Positions 24,068-34,508 of a DNA stretch of 64,000 nucleotides are shown here, piece after piece. Made by a program: the position numbers and the translations under genes. Source of the stretch: Paramecium sonneborni (Eukaryota > Ciliophora > Oligohymenophorea > Peniculida > Parameciidae); contig CAJJDN010000030.1 in the NCBI GenBank assembly GCA_905182985.1, forward strand, positions 79,157-143,156, written 5' to 3'. The notes beneath the pieces were generated by a model that was given only the letters and a program-made list of their open reading frames with translations, was not told the origin of the DNA and ran no database searches. Positions within the stretch are counted from its first letter, which is position 1. The number at the start of each line of letters is the position of its first letter.

Positions 24068-24654
24068 ATGATACCTAATACAAAAAGAGATTTAGTTGCC
24101 ATAGAGTACTTATAACAAAATGTTTATCCAGGATTATAGCCAGCATTAATGAAAGTATTCTAAATTAATATTATTTGTTAATTGATCATGTTGTGAAATC
24201 AGATGAAGTTAGAAAACATTAAGAAAGACTTAAAAAAATTAAAATATTTGATAAAATTGAATAGAAGAGAGTTGAAAAAGAAAGATTAAGAGCTGAACTT
24301 GGATCTGAATATGAATCCTCTGATGGATCTGTAGATTTAGATGAAATGGGAATTAATTAATCAGAGTTTCATAAATATATGGGAAAAGAATAAAAAGAAA
24401 TTTAATCGCCTCTTCCGATGGATGAATAAGTATAATAAGGAGGAGTTGAAGAATAGACTTCATAAGACTTAAAAAAAGATACTTTATTATCTTTAGGAGA
24501 AATCAGAGAAGACTAAGAAGATGAAGATTAAGCAGATAAACATGAATTAGAAAAAATGAAGTAATTTCTAAGGTAGCAAAGAGAAGAAATGTCATTTAAT
24601 CCATTACTTTTTCTAGCCCAATAGATTAGAGATATTATTGCTGCAAAAAATTGA
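24068..24654 (+). CDS. DPY-30/RIIa-motif-like protein
   Basis: The protein opens with an EYLQQNVYPGLQPALMK motif and closes with FNPLLFLAQQIRDIIA. The two match the halves of the DPY-30/RIIa dimerisation motif (YLxxxVxPxLxxAL and NPLxFLAxxL) found in radial-spoke and methyltransferase-complex proteins. Between them lies a charged helical region (KHQERLKKIKIFDKIEQKRV) and an acidic stretch. The frame closes at 187 residues only if the 23 nt at 24155-24177 are removed. These begin GTATTC but end TTTG instead of TTAG, so one A is probably missing from the acceptor, in the sequence or in nature. A ciliary role is inference. Confidence 0.55.
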
Positions 24655-25023
24655 GTAAAACTGATATATAATCTGTTTTTTATTTTCATTAAATATTATA
24701 AAGCAAAGATGTTACAAACTTTATATTATAATTTTATGACAAAAAAAGAAAATTTCACTTCATTATGATAGTCTACTAAATAAGTTGTGTTGCTATTTTC
24801 ATTCCTTTTTGAATATGTGAAAAACAACTGCAATTACCAAAGAAATTAATGAATGCAAATCCCTTTCATAAAAGACTCTCTTACTCGGCTCTTAGCTTAT
24901 GATTAAGAAGATGCTTTTGTCTTTTATATGAGTAAGGCTATTCAATAATTTTCGACTCTTATATCGCTAAATGATCTTGATAGCTAATTTATATATATTA
25001 TTTAGATATTTTATTATATTTTA
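24655..25023. other. Convergent 3' spacer with no gene recognised
   Basis: About 370 bp between two convergent genes. Around 24840-24960 the G+C content is slightly higher than in neighbouring spacers, but no frame survives and I can fold it into no known RNA. Nothing else is visible. Confidence 0.35.
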
Positions 25024-25671
25024 TCAATAAAACTCTGAATAGTTAGAAAACACATCACTCTCCTTTTCTCCTGTTTCAGATCCAGATTTTTAATCTTATT
25101 TCTCCTTATTAGCTGCATTCTCATCAAAGCTAAAAACTTTTACTTTCTTTCTAAACTTAGAAAATAACTCTTCATTTACAAAGTTCTTATTTTTTAATTT
25201 TATTTTTACTTTTCTCACTTCAATTAAATAATTAAAGAATTTATGATTCCTTTCTTTTCTAAGTGTTTTTAAATCTTTTATTGTTAGCTATCTTTCTTTT
25301 TAAAATTGTTAATCTTCTAATTTTAAAAATATCTCTTCTTCTGAAGGTTTTAATGATTAAATTCTTTTATATTATCCAAAAATTTTCTCTAATTGTGAGG
25401 ATACAGGATAAGACTGAAATAGCTAAAGAATATTTTACTTTCAATTTGACCATTTTAAAATCTTCATCAGGATCTAAAATACTTTGTAATTTATACTTAT
25501 TGTATAAAAGTGTTGCTTTTTCTTGTCTCTATCTAAATTTGCAACATTTGCTGTATTCTTAATTTTTGATTCCATCTCATTTTAATCATCTATAATTTCT
25601 TCACCTAATTAATCTTTCTTTTAATCCTCATCCTCAGACTCAGAGTGATTACTACTATTACTTTAAGACAT
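25024..25671 (-). CDS. Charged helical protein of unknown function
   Basis: Introns of 23 and 25 nt leave an exact 199-residue frame. The N-terminus is Ser/Asp/Glu-rich (MSQSNSSNHSESEDEDQKKD). The middle is strongly basic and helical (QLTIKDLKTLRKERNHKFFN, EVRKVKIKLKNKNFVNEELF) and the end is acidic (ETGEKESDVFSNYSEFY). No membrane segment, zinc ligand or enzyme motif is seen. An acidic tail plus a basic helix is typical of nuclear or RNA-associated proteins, but nothing specific supports that. I do not recognise it. Confidence 0.65.
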
Positions 25672-27170
25672 TAATTTAATATTATAAAAGAATAATTTAA
25701 AATGTTATAGTCAAAAGGAAAACTTTCTTCAAGAATTTCCTGCACCCTCCTCTAAAATTTATTGAAAGGGTCTTGAAAAAGGATATAAATTTTGATCGAG
25801 TATAATAATCTTTGCTAATTCTAATTCTCTAATATTCTCAAAGAATAATATCAAGAGCAAATCTAATCAAAAGAGATTTCAAAGCTAGGCAAATAAAAAA
25901 AATATGAAAATATATTTTGTTAATAACAATTCACCAGCCATCGACTTAATAACTATTAAAATCTATTCAGTATTTAATAATTAGAAAAAATACTTTAGTA
26001 AAAAATAAAGGAAATAAAAACCTTTGTTCTATTGAAAAGAATTAGTATGAACTATTTCAAAAAAATATGAAAAGAGATTTTACAATTAAATAAAAGAAAA
26101 AGAAATATAATTAAATAAATTTATTTAAGGTCTAAAAATCAAAAATAAATAGGAAAATGATTTGATAAAAATCGAAATTTATAATTAAGAATGCAAGACA
26201 TAAGTTCCATAATAAAGGATCTGGGGAAAATTAATAAGAAGTTACTTTAAGAAATAAATTAAATGAAAGAATATAATTTAAACAATTTAAAGTTAGTGAT
26301 TGATACTTAAAGAAACAAAATTTTTAATATAAATAAGACACTAAAAATTGTAAAATCATATTATATAATTAATAAGTTAAATTGAAAATAAAATAATAAA
26401 TAAAGAACTCAAAATAAAATGATAATTTAATATATAACAGTTATAGAATAGTAAGACATATTGAATAAAAAGCTGATCTAGAAAAAATAAATCAATAATA
26501 TTAAGTAATTTTCTGAATGAAGAATAGAATTAATTCAATATATGTAAATTTTAAGAAGGATTAACTTTAATCCATAAAATTAAAACTTATAATTCAAAAT
26601 ATTTAATTGTGAAAAGAATATTTAATAATTAGAAAGAACTAAATAAAATGAGAATTAGATGTGAAATTTTTTTAGCCCATTTTTGGTAATAGAATATATT
26701 TATGAGAATATGAATGGAGTTTTTAATTATTTGATCAAGAAATTATAACCTCCAGAAATAAAAAAATTAGATTATATATAGCAAAGCTAATTTCACCATT
26801 AATGAAAAATATGTTTTTCAATAAAGAATGAGATTTAATAAAAATTTTATTTTGTAATATTTTTAAAACTTTCTCACTTAAAGCAAGAAAATAAAATCAA
26901 GTTATTATTGGATAAGACATTTTCAAAAAAAAATTTAAATTACAAATATAAAATTGGAACAGCATCGATAACTGAAAATAAAGGAAAAATTATTTATTGA
27001 TGTCGTAAGACGAACAAGAATTGTTGTAATAAAAAATAATTAGATCAAATTTTTAGGTATAATTAATCTAAATAATATGTACAAAATTAATATAATAATT
27101 GATAGGAAATATTGTTATTATTGTAAAAAATAGTATGAATTAATTTTAAATAAATGAATAGATGAGAATA
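25672..27170. pseudogene. Gene-poor tract with possible protein-kinase relic
   Basis: This ~1.5-kb tract is long for the window, and no frame stays open in a gene-like way on either strand. On the plus strand around 26690-26850 short phrases recall a kinase: LVIEYIYENMNGVFNYLIKK (hinge and alpha-D-like) and, in another frame, KLISPLMKNMFF plus DLIKILF (compare HRDLKPENILF). TGA codons and frame changes break them. Another readable piece, MQDISSIIKDLGKINKKLL, lies at 26191-26380. A decayed kinase gene is one reading; chance similarity in AT-rich DNA is the other. Confidence 0.25.
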
Positions 27171-27454
27171 ATGATGGGAAGTAGAGAAGAGGAAGAATTT
27201 TTTTATTATTATATATATTGTTAAACGCTAAAAGAAAGGGAAACAGTTATCAAATAGATAATCTTTTTAAAAATTGTAACTATAAGATAGGGTAATTTAA
27301 ACTTTCCAAGATTATTTTTCTGAGTTAAATCAAGGAAAGATTAAATTAATTATAATTTCAAATACATTAGAGATTAGAGAAGTGAGAAAAAACAAAATTT
27401 GTTGAGTTCTACAACAGAATATTAGAGCAGAAAGCTCATAAAATGATATAGTGA
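27171..27454 (+). CDS. Small protein of unknown function
   Basis: Removing a 19-nt and a 25-nt intron (both GT...AG) leaves an exact 79-residue frame from the ATG pair at 27171/27174 to TGA 27452-27454. The protein starts MMGSREEEEFFYYYIYCQTL, then alternates hydrophobic and charged stretches (KIKLIIISNTLEIREFYNRI). There is no signal peptide. The fit of two micro-introns with a closed frame is the main support. It lies 62 bp upstream of the secreted Cys-rich gene. I do not recognise a family, and a 19-nt intron is at the lower limit for Paramecium. Confidence 0.45.
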
Positions 27455-27516
27455 TTAGAAAAGATTTTTACATAATATAATTCCAATATCGTTTTTATTA
27501 TTTATAATAACTAAAA

Positions 27517-27812
27517 ATGAAAGTTTGTGTTTTCATTTTGATAATAGGACTAGTTCTGTGTAACTAACTAAATGGATAAAACAATCTTAGATAAGATTAT
27601 TAGTTTGCTCCTTGGAGTTTAGATTGTACAAACAGATGTTAAAGTGCTGGAGGTGTTGTTTGCGGATATGAAACCTAAGTTTGTTGCAAATCAGTATCAA
27701 AATGAAAGTATTTTGATAGGGTAGATGTTAAAAAGGTTGGAAATCTGAGTAATGTGGTATTTGGGATAGAATCCATGTTCTAAATTGTGTTCCTGGACCA
27801 AGCAGCAAATGA
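27517..27812 (+). CDS. Small secreted cysteine-rich protein
   Basis: A 26-nt intron leaves 89 residues. The first ~20 form a clear signal peptide (MKVCVFILIIGLVLCNQLNG). The ~65-residue mature part has eight cysteines, in the patterns DCTNRC, VVCGYETQVCCK, SGRCQKG, SEQCG and NCVPG. It has several Gly/Lys residues and no membrane helix. The cysteine count and size suit a disulfide-knotted exported peptide. What it does (mating, defence, prey handling or wall function) cannot be told from sequence, and I recognise no family. Its G+C is noticeably higher than that of the flanks, as expected for a coding exon. Confidence 0.75.
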
Positions 27813-27853
27813 TATATAAAATAATTATAAATATGAGCTTAATATATATAATT

Positions 27854-29251
27854 TCATAGTTTTGCTAGTTCTAATAATCTTTGAATTGTAATTTGTTAAT
27901 CAAATTTAATGTTCTCCTTGTATAAGGAAATAACTATTTTACAAAGTATAATTAAAATCTAATTCTAAGTATCAGTCAAATTTTCTATTATCATTTATTA
28001 TAAGGATTTAACTAATTTTTATGAAAGTTTAGTTTTCATAATTAATTCTCTTTCAAAATTATGAAATTTTCTTTTCTATAGCAACCTTGAAATGTACAAT
28101 TCTTTGACTTTTTAATCTAATTCTGGATTTTTTGTAATAGTTTCTTGATAATTGAATAATTTTGTTAAAGTTAAATCTAAAACGTATTTTTCTAAATTAT
28201 TAGTACTTAATATAGGTTGGCACTTTAGATACTATTCATAATTTATGATAAGTCTATTGACTTCAGTGATATCATTTGAAATGGAAGTTTTTAATTCAGG
28301 TATCATTACTTGATGATTTATTACTTAGTCCCAATCATATCTATCATTTTCATCATATTTTAACATATTATTTATCAAATTTTATAGCATCTAAGAAGTA
28401 TTATTAGAATATGTAATATTTTTTTGTATTTTTTACTGGGCTTAGACCAGATCCTACATATCTTTCAATCGAGATCTCCAAGGAAATTCTCCTTCAACCA
28501 ATTAATATAGAATTATTCCTACGCTCCACACATCATTTTTTTCTAAATCATATTTCTCTGATTTCAAATTTTGAGGAGACATATATATTGGTGATCCTTT
28601 GAGAAGAGTAACAGTAGATCTATCTACAAATCTAGACATTCCAAAATCTATTAATTTAGGAATATTATTTTAAAACACAATATTATCAGGCTTGATATCT
28701 CTATGAACAACTCCTGATTTACCATCGAAACTTAATTATTTCATATAGACAAGAGCATCTATTATTTGAGACATTATTTCAATCGCTTACTCTAATTTTA
28801 TTTTTTGAAATTACTTTCTGGAAATATCTTGGTCTTCATCAATTAATTATCTTATTTTAAACACATCATTTATTTTAAAGATCCTCCATTACAATATTCC
28901 ATAAATATGTAAAAATTATTTTAACTTGTTGAGCTTTCATAAAATTTTACAATATTTTTATGAGACAATTATCTTCCAAGTATTAATTCTTAATTAACTT
29001 TTTCAAATAGTAATCTCTTAAATATATTTTTTTTTAATTACATGATCAGATTACATGGAAACCTTTTTGACACAACATTCTATTTATTTATCAGTGTTAT
29101 ATCCAATATAGCCTTTAAAAACCTATCCATTATTTCCAGCTTTTGGATCAATTTATTAATTAGGTAAATAAACTAATCCTCTATCAATATTTAATTATAT
29201 AAGGTTCTAACAATTGGTTGTTTTTAAAAAGCATTAATCATTTTTATCCAT
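27854..29251 (-). CDS. Serine/threonine protein kinase (ULK/CAMK-like)
   Basis: Introns of 25 and 23 nt give 449 residues. The kinase domain covers ~residues 30-280: an atypical Gly loop (AGNNGQVFKGYIG), the ATP lysine in CCVKKVSMQ, hinge FMEYCNGGSLKQM, catalytic loop VVHRDIKPDNIVF, DFG in LIDFGMSRFVD and activation segment KGSPIYMSPQNLKS. The usual APE is SPQ, as in many ciliate ULK-like kinases. NDVWSVGIILYQLVEGEFPW follows. The C-terminal ~170 residues are helical and could be regulatory. All residues needed for phosphotransfer are present, so it should be active. The substrate is unknown, and the exact subfamily call is tentative. Confidence 0.92.
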
Positions 29252-29344
29252 TTTTATAAAAAAATTTCTATTATATATATTTATACGTAATTATGAACTA
29301 AAATAACAATATAGAATGTAATTCTATTATAATATGAATATGAT

Positions 29345-32304
29345 TCAACTCCATTTGATACCAAGCGCTTTCATATATTCTATTCCTTTATTTAGGTTTG
29401 TTTCTGATAAAAACTTTGATTCCATAGTTCTTATTTCATTATATCCTTAGTCTAATTTATCCAAAAATCCATCATAAGTAGAAACCAATGGATCATATAA
29501 TAAATTATCCACCCCTTACAAATGGGATATACACAATTATCTTTAACTTCTTATTATTGAATAATAAGTGAATGCAGAAAGAAACTTACCTTACTAGCAA
29601 GTCTCAAATCTCAAATGTCCTCCATTGAATTTTTTGAAATCTGGTTTCATTTCAATTTCTTAGATGGTATAAAACTAAATTATACTTAATATAAAATACA
29701 AGTTATAATGGCATTTCTTTCATATTTCCTCCTATATAATCAACAAAATGGTTTAATTGTTTTTTAATATTGTCTGGATTAAAATTTTTATATATTTATT
29801 CAAGTCTATTATCTTTTTGAATCTTCAAATATGCTTATATAATATTTCCATCTTTGGGTTGAGCTTTATCAATTTAATATTCTTTAATATAATCATAAAA
29901 TTCATTAGATTAATCATCATTCAATGCTTAAATAAATGTTACAAAGTTTTTAATACCTTCATTCATAATTTATTAATTTTGTATTATTTCTTATAAATAT
30001 TGTTTAAAATGTTTTTTTGTTTCTAAAATATATTAATCTCTAAATTTAAATTCTAGAATATTTTAAGCTTTTTAATCCCTTAATTCTTTTATAAATTTAT
30101 TCATAAAATCTTAAGTGATAAGAGTAGCCAAACTGTTATCAATAGCTGTTTCTTTTGTCTCTAATTCTTCAGCATCTTATTTTTTGCATTGTTTTATACC
30201 AAATATTTTACCTTCTAACTGTTTTTTATTAGGACATTTAGTGCATTTAAATAAGAAATATTTATCTAAAGCTTATTCACTTGATTAAACTGGTACTTGA
30301 CAGTAAACACCACTAATATCTCCAATATCACTTAAGTCAACAATTCTTCTATAATCTTAATCACTGATATTATATAATGTATTCTCTGCTCTTCTATTTA
30401 ATTTAGCTTAAAATAATTTAAAATCTTATTCTTTGCATTATGCTTATTTATCTTTTAAAAATTATCCTAGATTCACTTTATCTAACATCATTTACTCAAT
30501 CGCAAATTCAATCTCTTTGTTATATTCTCTTGGCACTTATTCTACTAATCTTTAGATTCTAAATTAATAAACAGGCACAATAGCTGCATTTTATATTGCA
30601 ACTAGCTCTTTTTCCTTTTCTACCATCTTACTATCACTTTCATTAATTTAATGTTATAATGCTTTTCTTTCTTCTTCAGCCTTTTATTATAAAGTATGTT
30701 TCTCTTTTATAGATTTTTCTAGTTCTCCTTTTAGTCTTAGAATCTCATTTTCTAAATTCTATTCTTTAGATTACCATCTTTTTTAATCATCTTATTATTT
30801 CTAGTAATACTCTTCCATCTCACAATTTTTTGTTTTTGATAAATTTTCAATTTAAAATTTGTATTAATCTATTTATTTTAGTTTATTATTTAAATCTTAA
30901 TTTAATTCTTCTTAAACTGATCTTAGTTTATGTTCTAAAGTATTCAATTAATTTATTAAATTGCTATTTTCGGTTTTTTATTTATTTAGATTGTTTTATA
31001 ATTCTGTGATTTTTTGCTGAAAGTTTTCTTTTTATTCTTATAATTCTTCTTTTTCTGCTAATGCTGAAGTTAATTTTCTTTATAATGTTTAAAACTGTTC
31101 AGCTTATTGTTACCCTACATTTTAATGAACATCTTAATGCTAATTTAATTCTTCCTGAAGCTATCTAACTCTATTTGTTTAACTAATTAGCTTTGAGTTA
31201 ATTTTTTCCTTTTCACCTTTTAATTCACTAATTTCATTGCATATTAAGTCATATTATATTTTCTTTTCATTAAGTTCTTGGTTTTGTTTAAATTATTAAT
31301 TCTTTATTTCTCTTTTTAAATTTGAGACTGACGTTTCCAAATTCTATTTTTCGTTATCTAATTAAGTATATGAATCTTTTTATTATCTAAGATCGTTTTC
31401 TAATTAATCATATTTCCTTTTTAATCTATTGTAATTCTGTTCAGATTCTATCTTGTCAGATTCAATTTACTTTTTTTCATATTCTAACTAAGCTCCATAT
31501 TATTGCCATTTTTAAATATATATCTGAGCATCTTATTAATATTTGTTAAATTATTCTATAACTTATTGTTTACTTTATCTTTCCCAATTAAATGCCCTTA
31601 AATGATTTTCTATATCTTAAGCTTATCTTTAACACTATTCCGTTAGATTTTTAATTTCATCCTTTTTTTCTTACAATTATTTATCCATATCTTTTTTCTA
31701 CACTTCTTGCAAAGAATTATTTTATTATAAATCATATTATAATTTCTTCTTATCCTCTAACAAATCTTTTATCTTATCTTGCCTTACTTTTAATTCTTTT
31801 TCAGCTTCTTTTAATTCTTTTTCAGCTTCTTTTAATTTTTCCTAAACTTCCCTATTTGAATGATTCATCGCTTAAATTTCTTTTATTTTTGCTTCTTATC
31901 TAATTGTAATTTCTTAAATTTCTGCCTCTTATCTTTTTTTAATTTCACCTATCTCCACTTATAATTTTTTATTTTCTTCATTTGATTTTAAGAATTTCTA
32001 CTCAAAACCATTAATTGTATTAATTGCTTAATTCATATAAAATAATTTATATTGTCTTTCTGGGAGCAATCTAAAGTTTTAAATTAATTGATTACTTATG
32101 ATAAAATTTGCTTACTAAATTTTTTTCAGTCAAATCATATACTCCTACAAATTCTTCAGGGCAATCTAATTTTAAATCTAAAGAAGTATGTTAATTAGTT
32201 TTACCTTTGGATATGTTTCTGTAATAAACCTAATCTTGATCTTAATTTTTAATTTCATATGTACGAATGTTTCCATTCGGAAGAACAAATTCAATTTAAC
32301 TCAT
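29345..32304 (-). CDS. Long coiled-coil protein (969 aa), function unknown
   Basis: Two 25-nt introns leave an exact 969-residue frame. The N-terminal ~90 residues form a small globular domain (MSQIEFVLPNGNIRTYEI, LDLKLDCPEEFVGVYDLTEK). Residues ~100-610 are a continuous Glu/Lys/Gln coiled coil including a perfect 21-nt duplication (KEAEKEL twice, 31791-31842). The C-terminal ~300 residues are globular and helical, with a CxxC pair (FKCTKCPNKK), and end YMKALGIKWS. Globular-coil-globular architecture suggests a tether, for example a centriolar linker or golgin-like protein. No motif decides this and I do not recognise an orthologue. The end lies 93 bp from the start of the kinase gene. Confidence 0.85.
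31791..31842 (-). repeat. 21-bp tandem duplication in coding sequence
   Basis: Two adjacent 21-bp units encode KEAEKEL twice within the coiled coil of the 969-aa protein. The unit length is exactly one heptad times three bases, so each added copy extends the coil without changing register. Confidence 0.8.
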
Positions 32305-32578
32305 TTAATAGAAAATAAAATAATAAAAGATTTCATCAAAAATAAAATAAAGAATACCCTAATTCTATTACTAAATTACGATAAAAATCAATTTTCTTAA
32401 TAATAAGAGATTTTATGACAATTAAATTTACATTTTATAAGTCAATGAATTAAAAGTCTGATTTTCATTTAGAAGTAATTTAAATATAAATTTTTGTATT
32501 GTTCTAGTATTTAATTAATATTATTTGATATTGAATTTGTAAATTAAATTAAATATAATATATTTTATTTATTGTAAA

Positions 32579-33465
32579 TCAGAATGATCTAAAATTTTTA
32601 TCTATTTTAATGCAAGCATCCTCTAAAAGTTTGAGTAAAGCTTCAGTTGTTGCCTCTCTCTCTCTTCTTTCAAAACTTATATCTTGTTAGAGTTTTCCAT
32701 GAACATCTTCAATCATTCTAAAGATCTTTCCCTAGGTTTCTTCTCTAACTTTCTTTTCAACAAGCAATTAATCTGAAAATTTGTTAATTTCAGTATCAAT
32801 TTATTCAGTTAAAGATTCTGCAGCTTCTTCTCTGTAAATTTAAATAAAATATAATACCTAGATCTTCTTTCTTAATCTAATTAATTTTTGACTAATTAGA
32901 CTTACTATAAAACTTCAGCAATTTTTGCTTGACTTCTATCTTCATATTAATGAGTATTTCTTGTAATAGTGAGTGTGATTTAAGCAAATCTTTCATCTAT
33001 TTATTTTTAGAGTTTAGTTTCAGCTTAACCTCTTGCATTTCTTTCTTATTCAAAAGACAAGGCAACATTATCTGAAAGTGTTCTAAAATCTTTTTCTTTT
33101 TTGTCATCAAATGCCTATTTAGTTAATATTTATACTTCTCTTTCAGATTTTTAGTTGTGTGCTTAATCCTATAATTTTAAGACTTAATCTTTCAAGACCT
33201 TAAATCTTTATTCATCTTTTGGTTTCTCAGATGCTAAAACATCTTCAATTATTTTAATTCTCTCCTCTAATACTTCTCTTTTCTCAAGTTTATCTTTATC
33301 TATTCCATTTTGAATGTGATTCCATTTATCAGAAAGTAATTTGATTCTCTATCTTGATGGAGAATCCAAATCTTAACTGAGATAATTAATTGTAGATCTC
33401 TTTGGACTAGACAATTAAGAGGAAGAGAGTTTTGATGTAGCAAGTTTGGATGTTGATAATAGCAT
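32579..33465 (-). CDS. SF-assemblin (striated rootlet fibre protein)
   Basis: One 26-nt intron splits 286 residues. A Ser/Pro-rich, basic head of ~40 residues (SKLATSKLSSSQLSSPKRST) precedes a rod without prolines. Phrases such as KLLSDKWNHIQNGIDKDKLE, NVALSFEQERNARGQAETKL and FERREREATTEALLKLLEDA match the SF-assemblin family. The rod ends with DACIKIDKNFRSF, as in other members. These proteins polymerise into striated fibres linked to basal bodies; Paramecium and Tetrahymena have many paralogues in their kinetodesmal fibres. The Ser/Pro head is a common phosphorylation target that regulates assembly. Length equals the family's usual ~280 residues. Confidence 0.93.
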
Positions 33466-33669
33466 TGGAATTAATGATATTTGTATAAATAAATTTATTT
33501 ACGATTTATTTCTCATTAATAACAATAGTATTTCAATTGAATTTATTCTAGGACTAGTTTAAGTATTATTATTTTTAAGAAATAATTTTTATTAATCTCC
33601 ATTAAATCAAGATGGAAATACATTTATTATAAGCTTTAATCAATATGAATAAACATTAATAAACTTTAT

Positions 33670-34440
33670 TCATTTCATTTTTAAAATCCAAGTACCACTG
33701 TAAGTTAAATCATTTTCAAATCCATCATAATACCATTATCCACTAAATGCTCTTACTTCTTCATCAAATTCCCCTTAATAAATTAGATGTTCCCATAATC
33801 CTGATTATCTTGCTTATTGTTATTCTTCATAATCCTTTATAAACCATATTTTAAGCTAATTACTATAATCTATAATAGTGACTCCACTACCACTCCACAC
33901 ACCATACTTATCATTTCCTAAAAGAGAAATTGAAATATATTATTCCTTCTCATTAATCTTACACATTATTTATACATCCTCTTCTTTGTGAAGTTTCCCA
34001 TTTTGAGTAAATATCAATTCATTTTAAGATTAGTTAAGCATTTTACCCACTTTCCTAAATTGATTCAATAATAGATTACTATTTTTTATTAAAATAGCAT
34101 TATTTAAAAAGGACTCCATCATTATTGTTCTTCTATTTAAAATACAACGAAATAATCTTATAACTTACTTTCTTTTCCAAATTATAAATAAGATCAAAAT
34201 TAAACTAAACACTATACAAGTTATGCTTATTATTTGAATTATTGGCTATTCTTTCTCAATTTTACATTCATTATAACATCGATCATAATCATTATTATTT
34301 TTACATTAATCCTTGCAACTCTTCCCTTTTGAAGATTCATCGAGAACATTTTGAGATTTTGAAATATTGACTTCATTTCCAAATACGAATGGAAATACTG
34401 AAAAGTAGAAAACATATTTTATGTAATCAATTTTAGACAT
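33670..34440 (-). CDS. Type I membrane protein with Cys-rich ectodomain, unknown
   Basis: A 36-nt intron leaves 244 residues. A signal peptide (YVFYFSVFPFVFGNEVN) is followed by a short ectodomain with four closely spaced cysteines (SCKDQCKN, RCYNECKIEKE), then a membrane helix near residue 80 (QIISITCIVFSLILILFIIW). A ~140-residue cytosolic part contains GVWSGSGVTIIDYSNQLKIW and ends FSGQWYYDGFENDLTYSGTW. The C-terminal region repeats Gly/Ser-Gly-x-Trp and Tyr-x-Gly elements reminiscent of MORN-like or beta-hairpin repeats; that is a weak impression. The function is unknown. It sits 68 bp from the end of the ABCG gene on the same strand. Confidence 0.7.
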
Positions 34441-34508
34441 TATTTAAATAAAAAATGAGCAACTCTTGCTAAATTCATAACCATACGTATGTATAACATA
34501 TTGAATTT

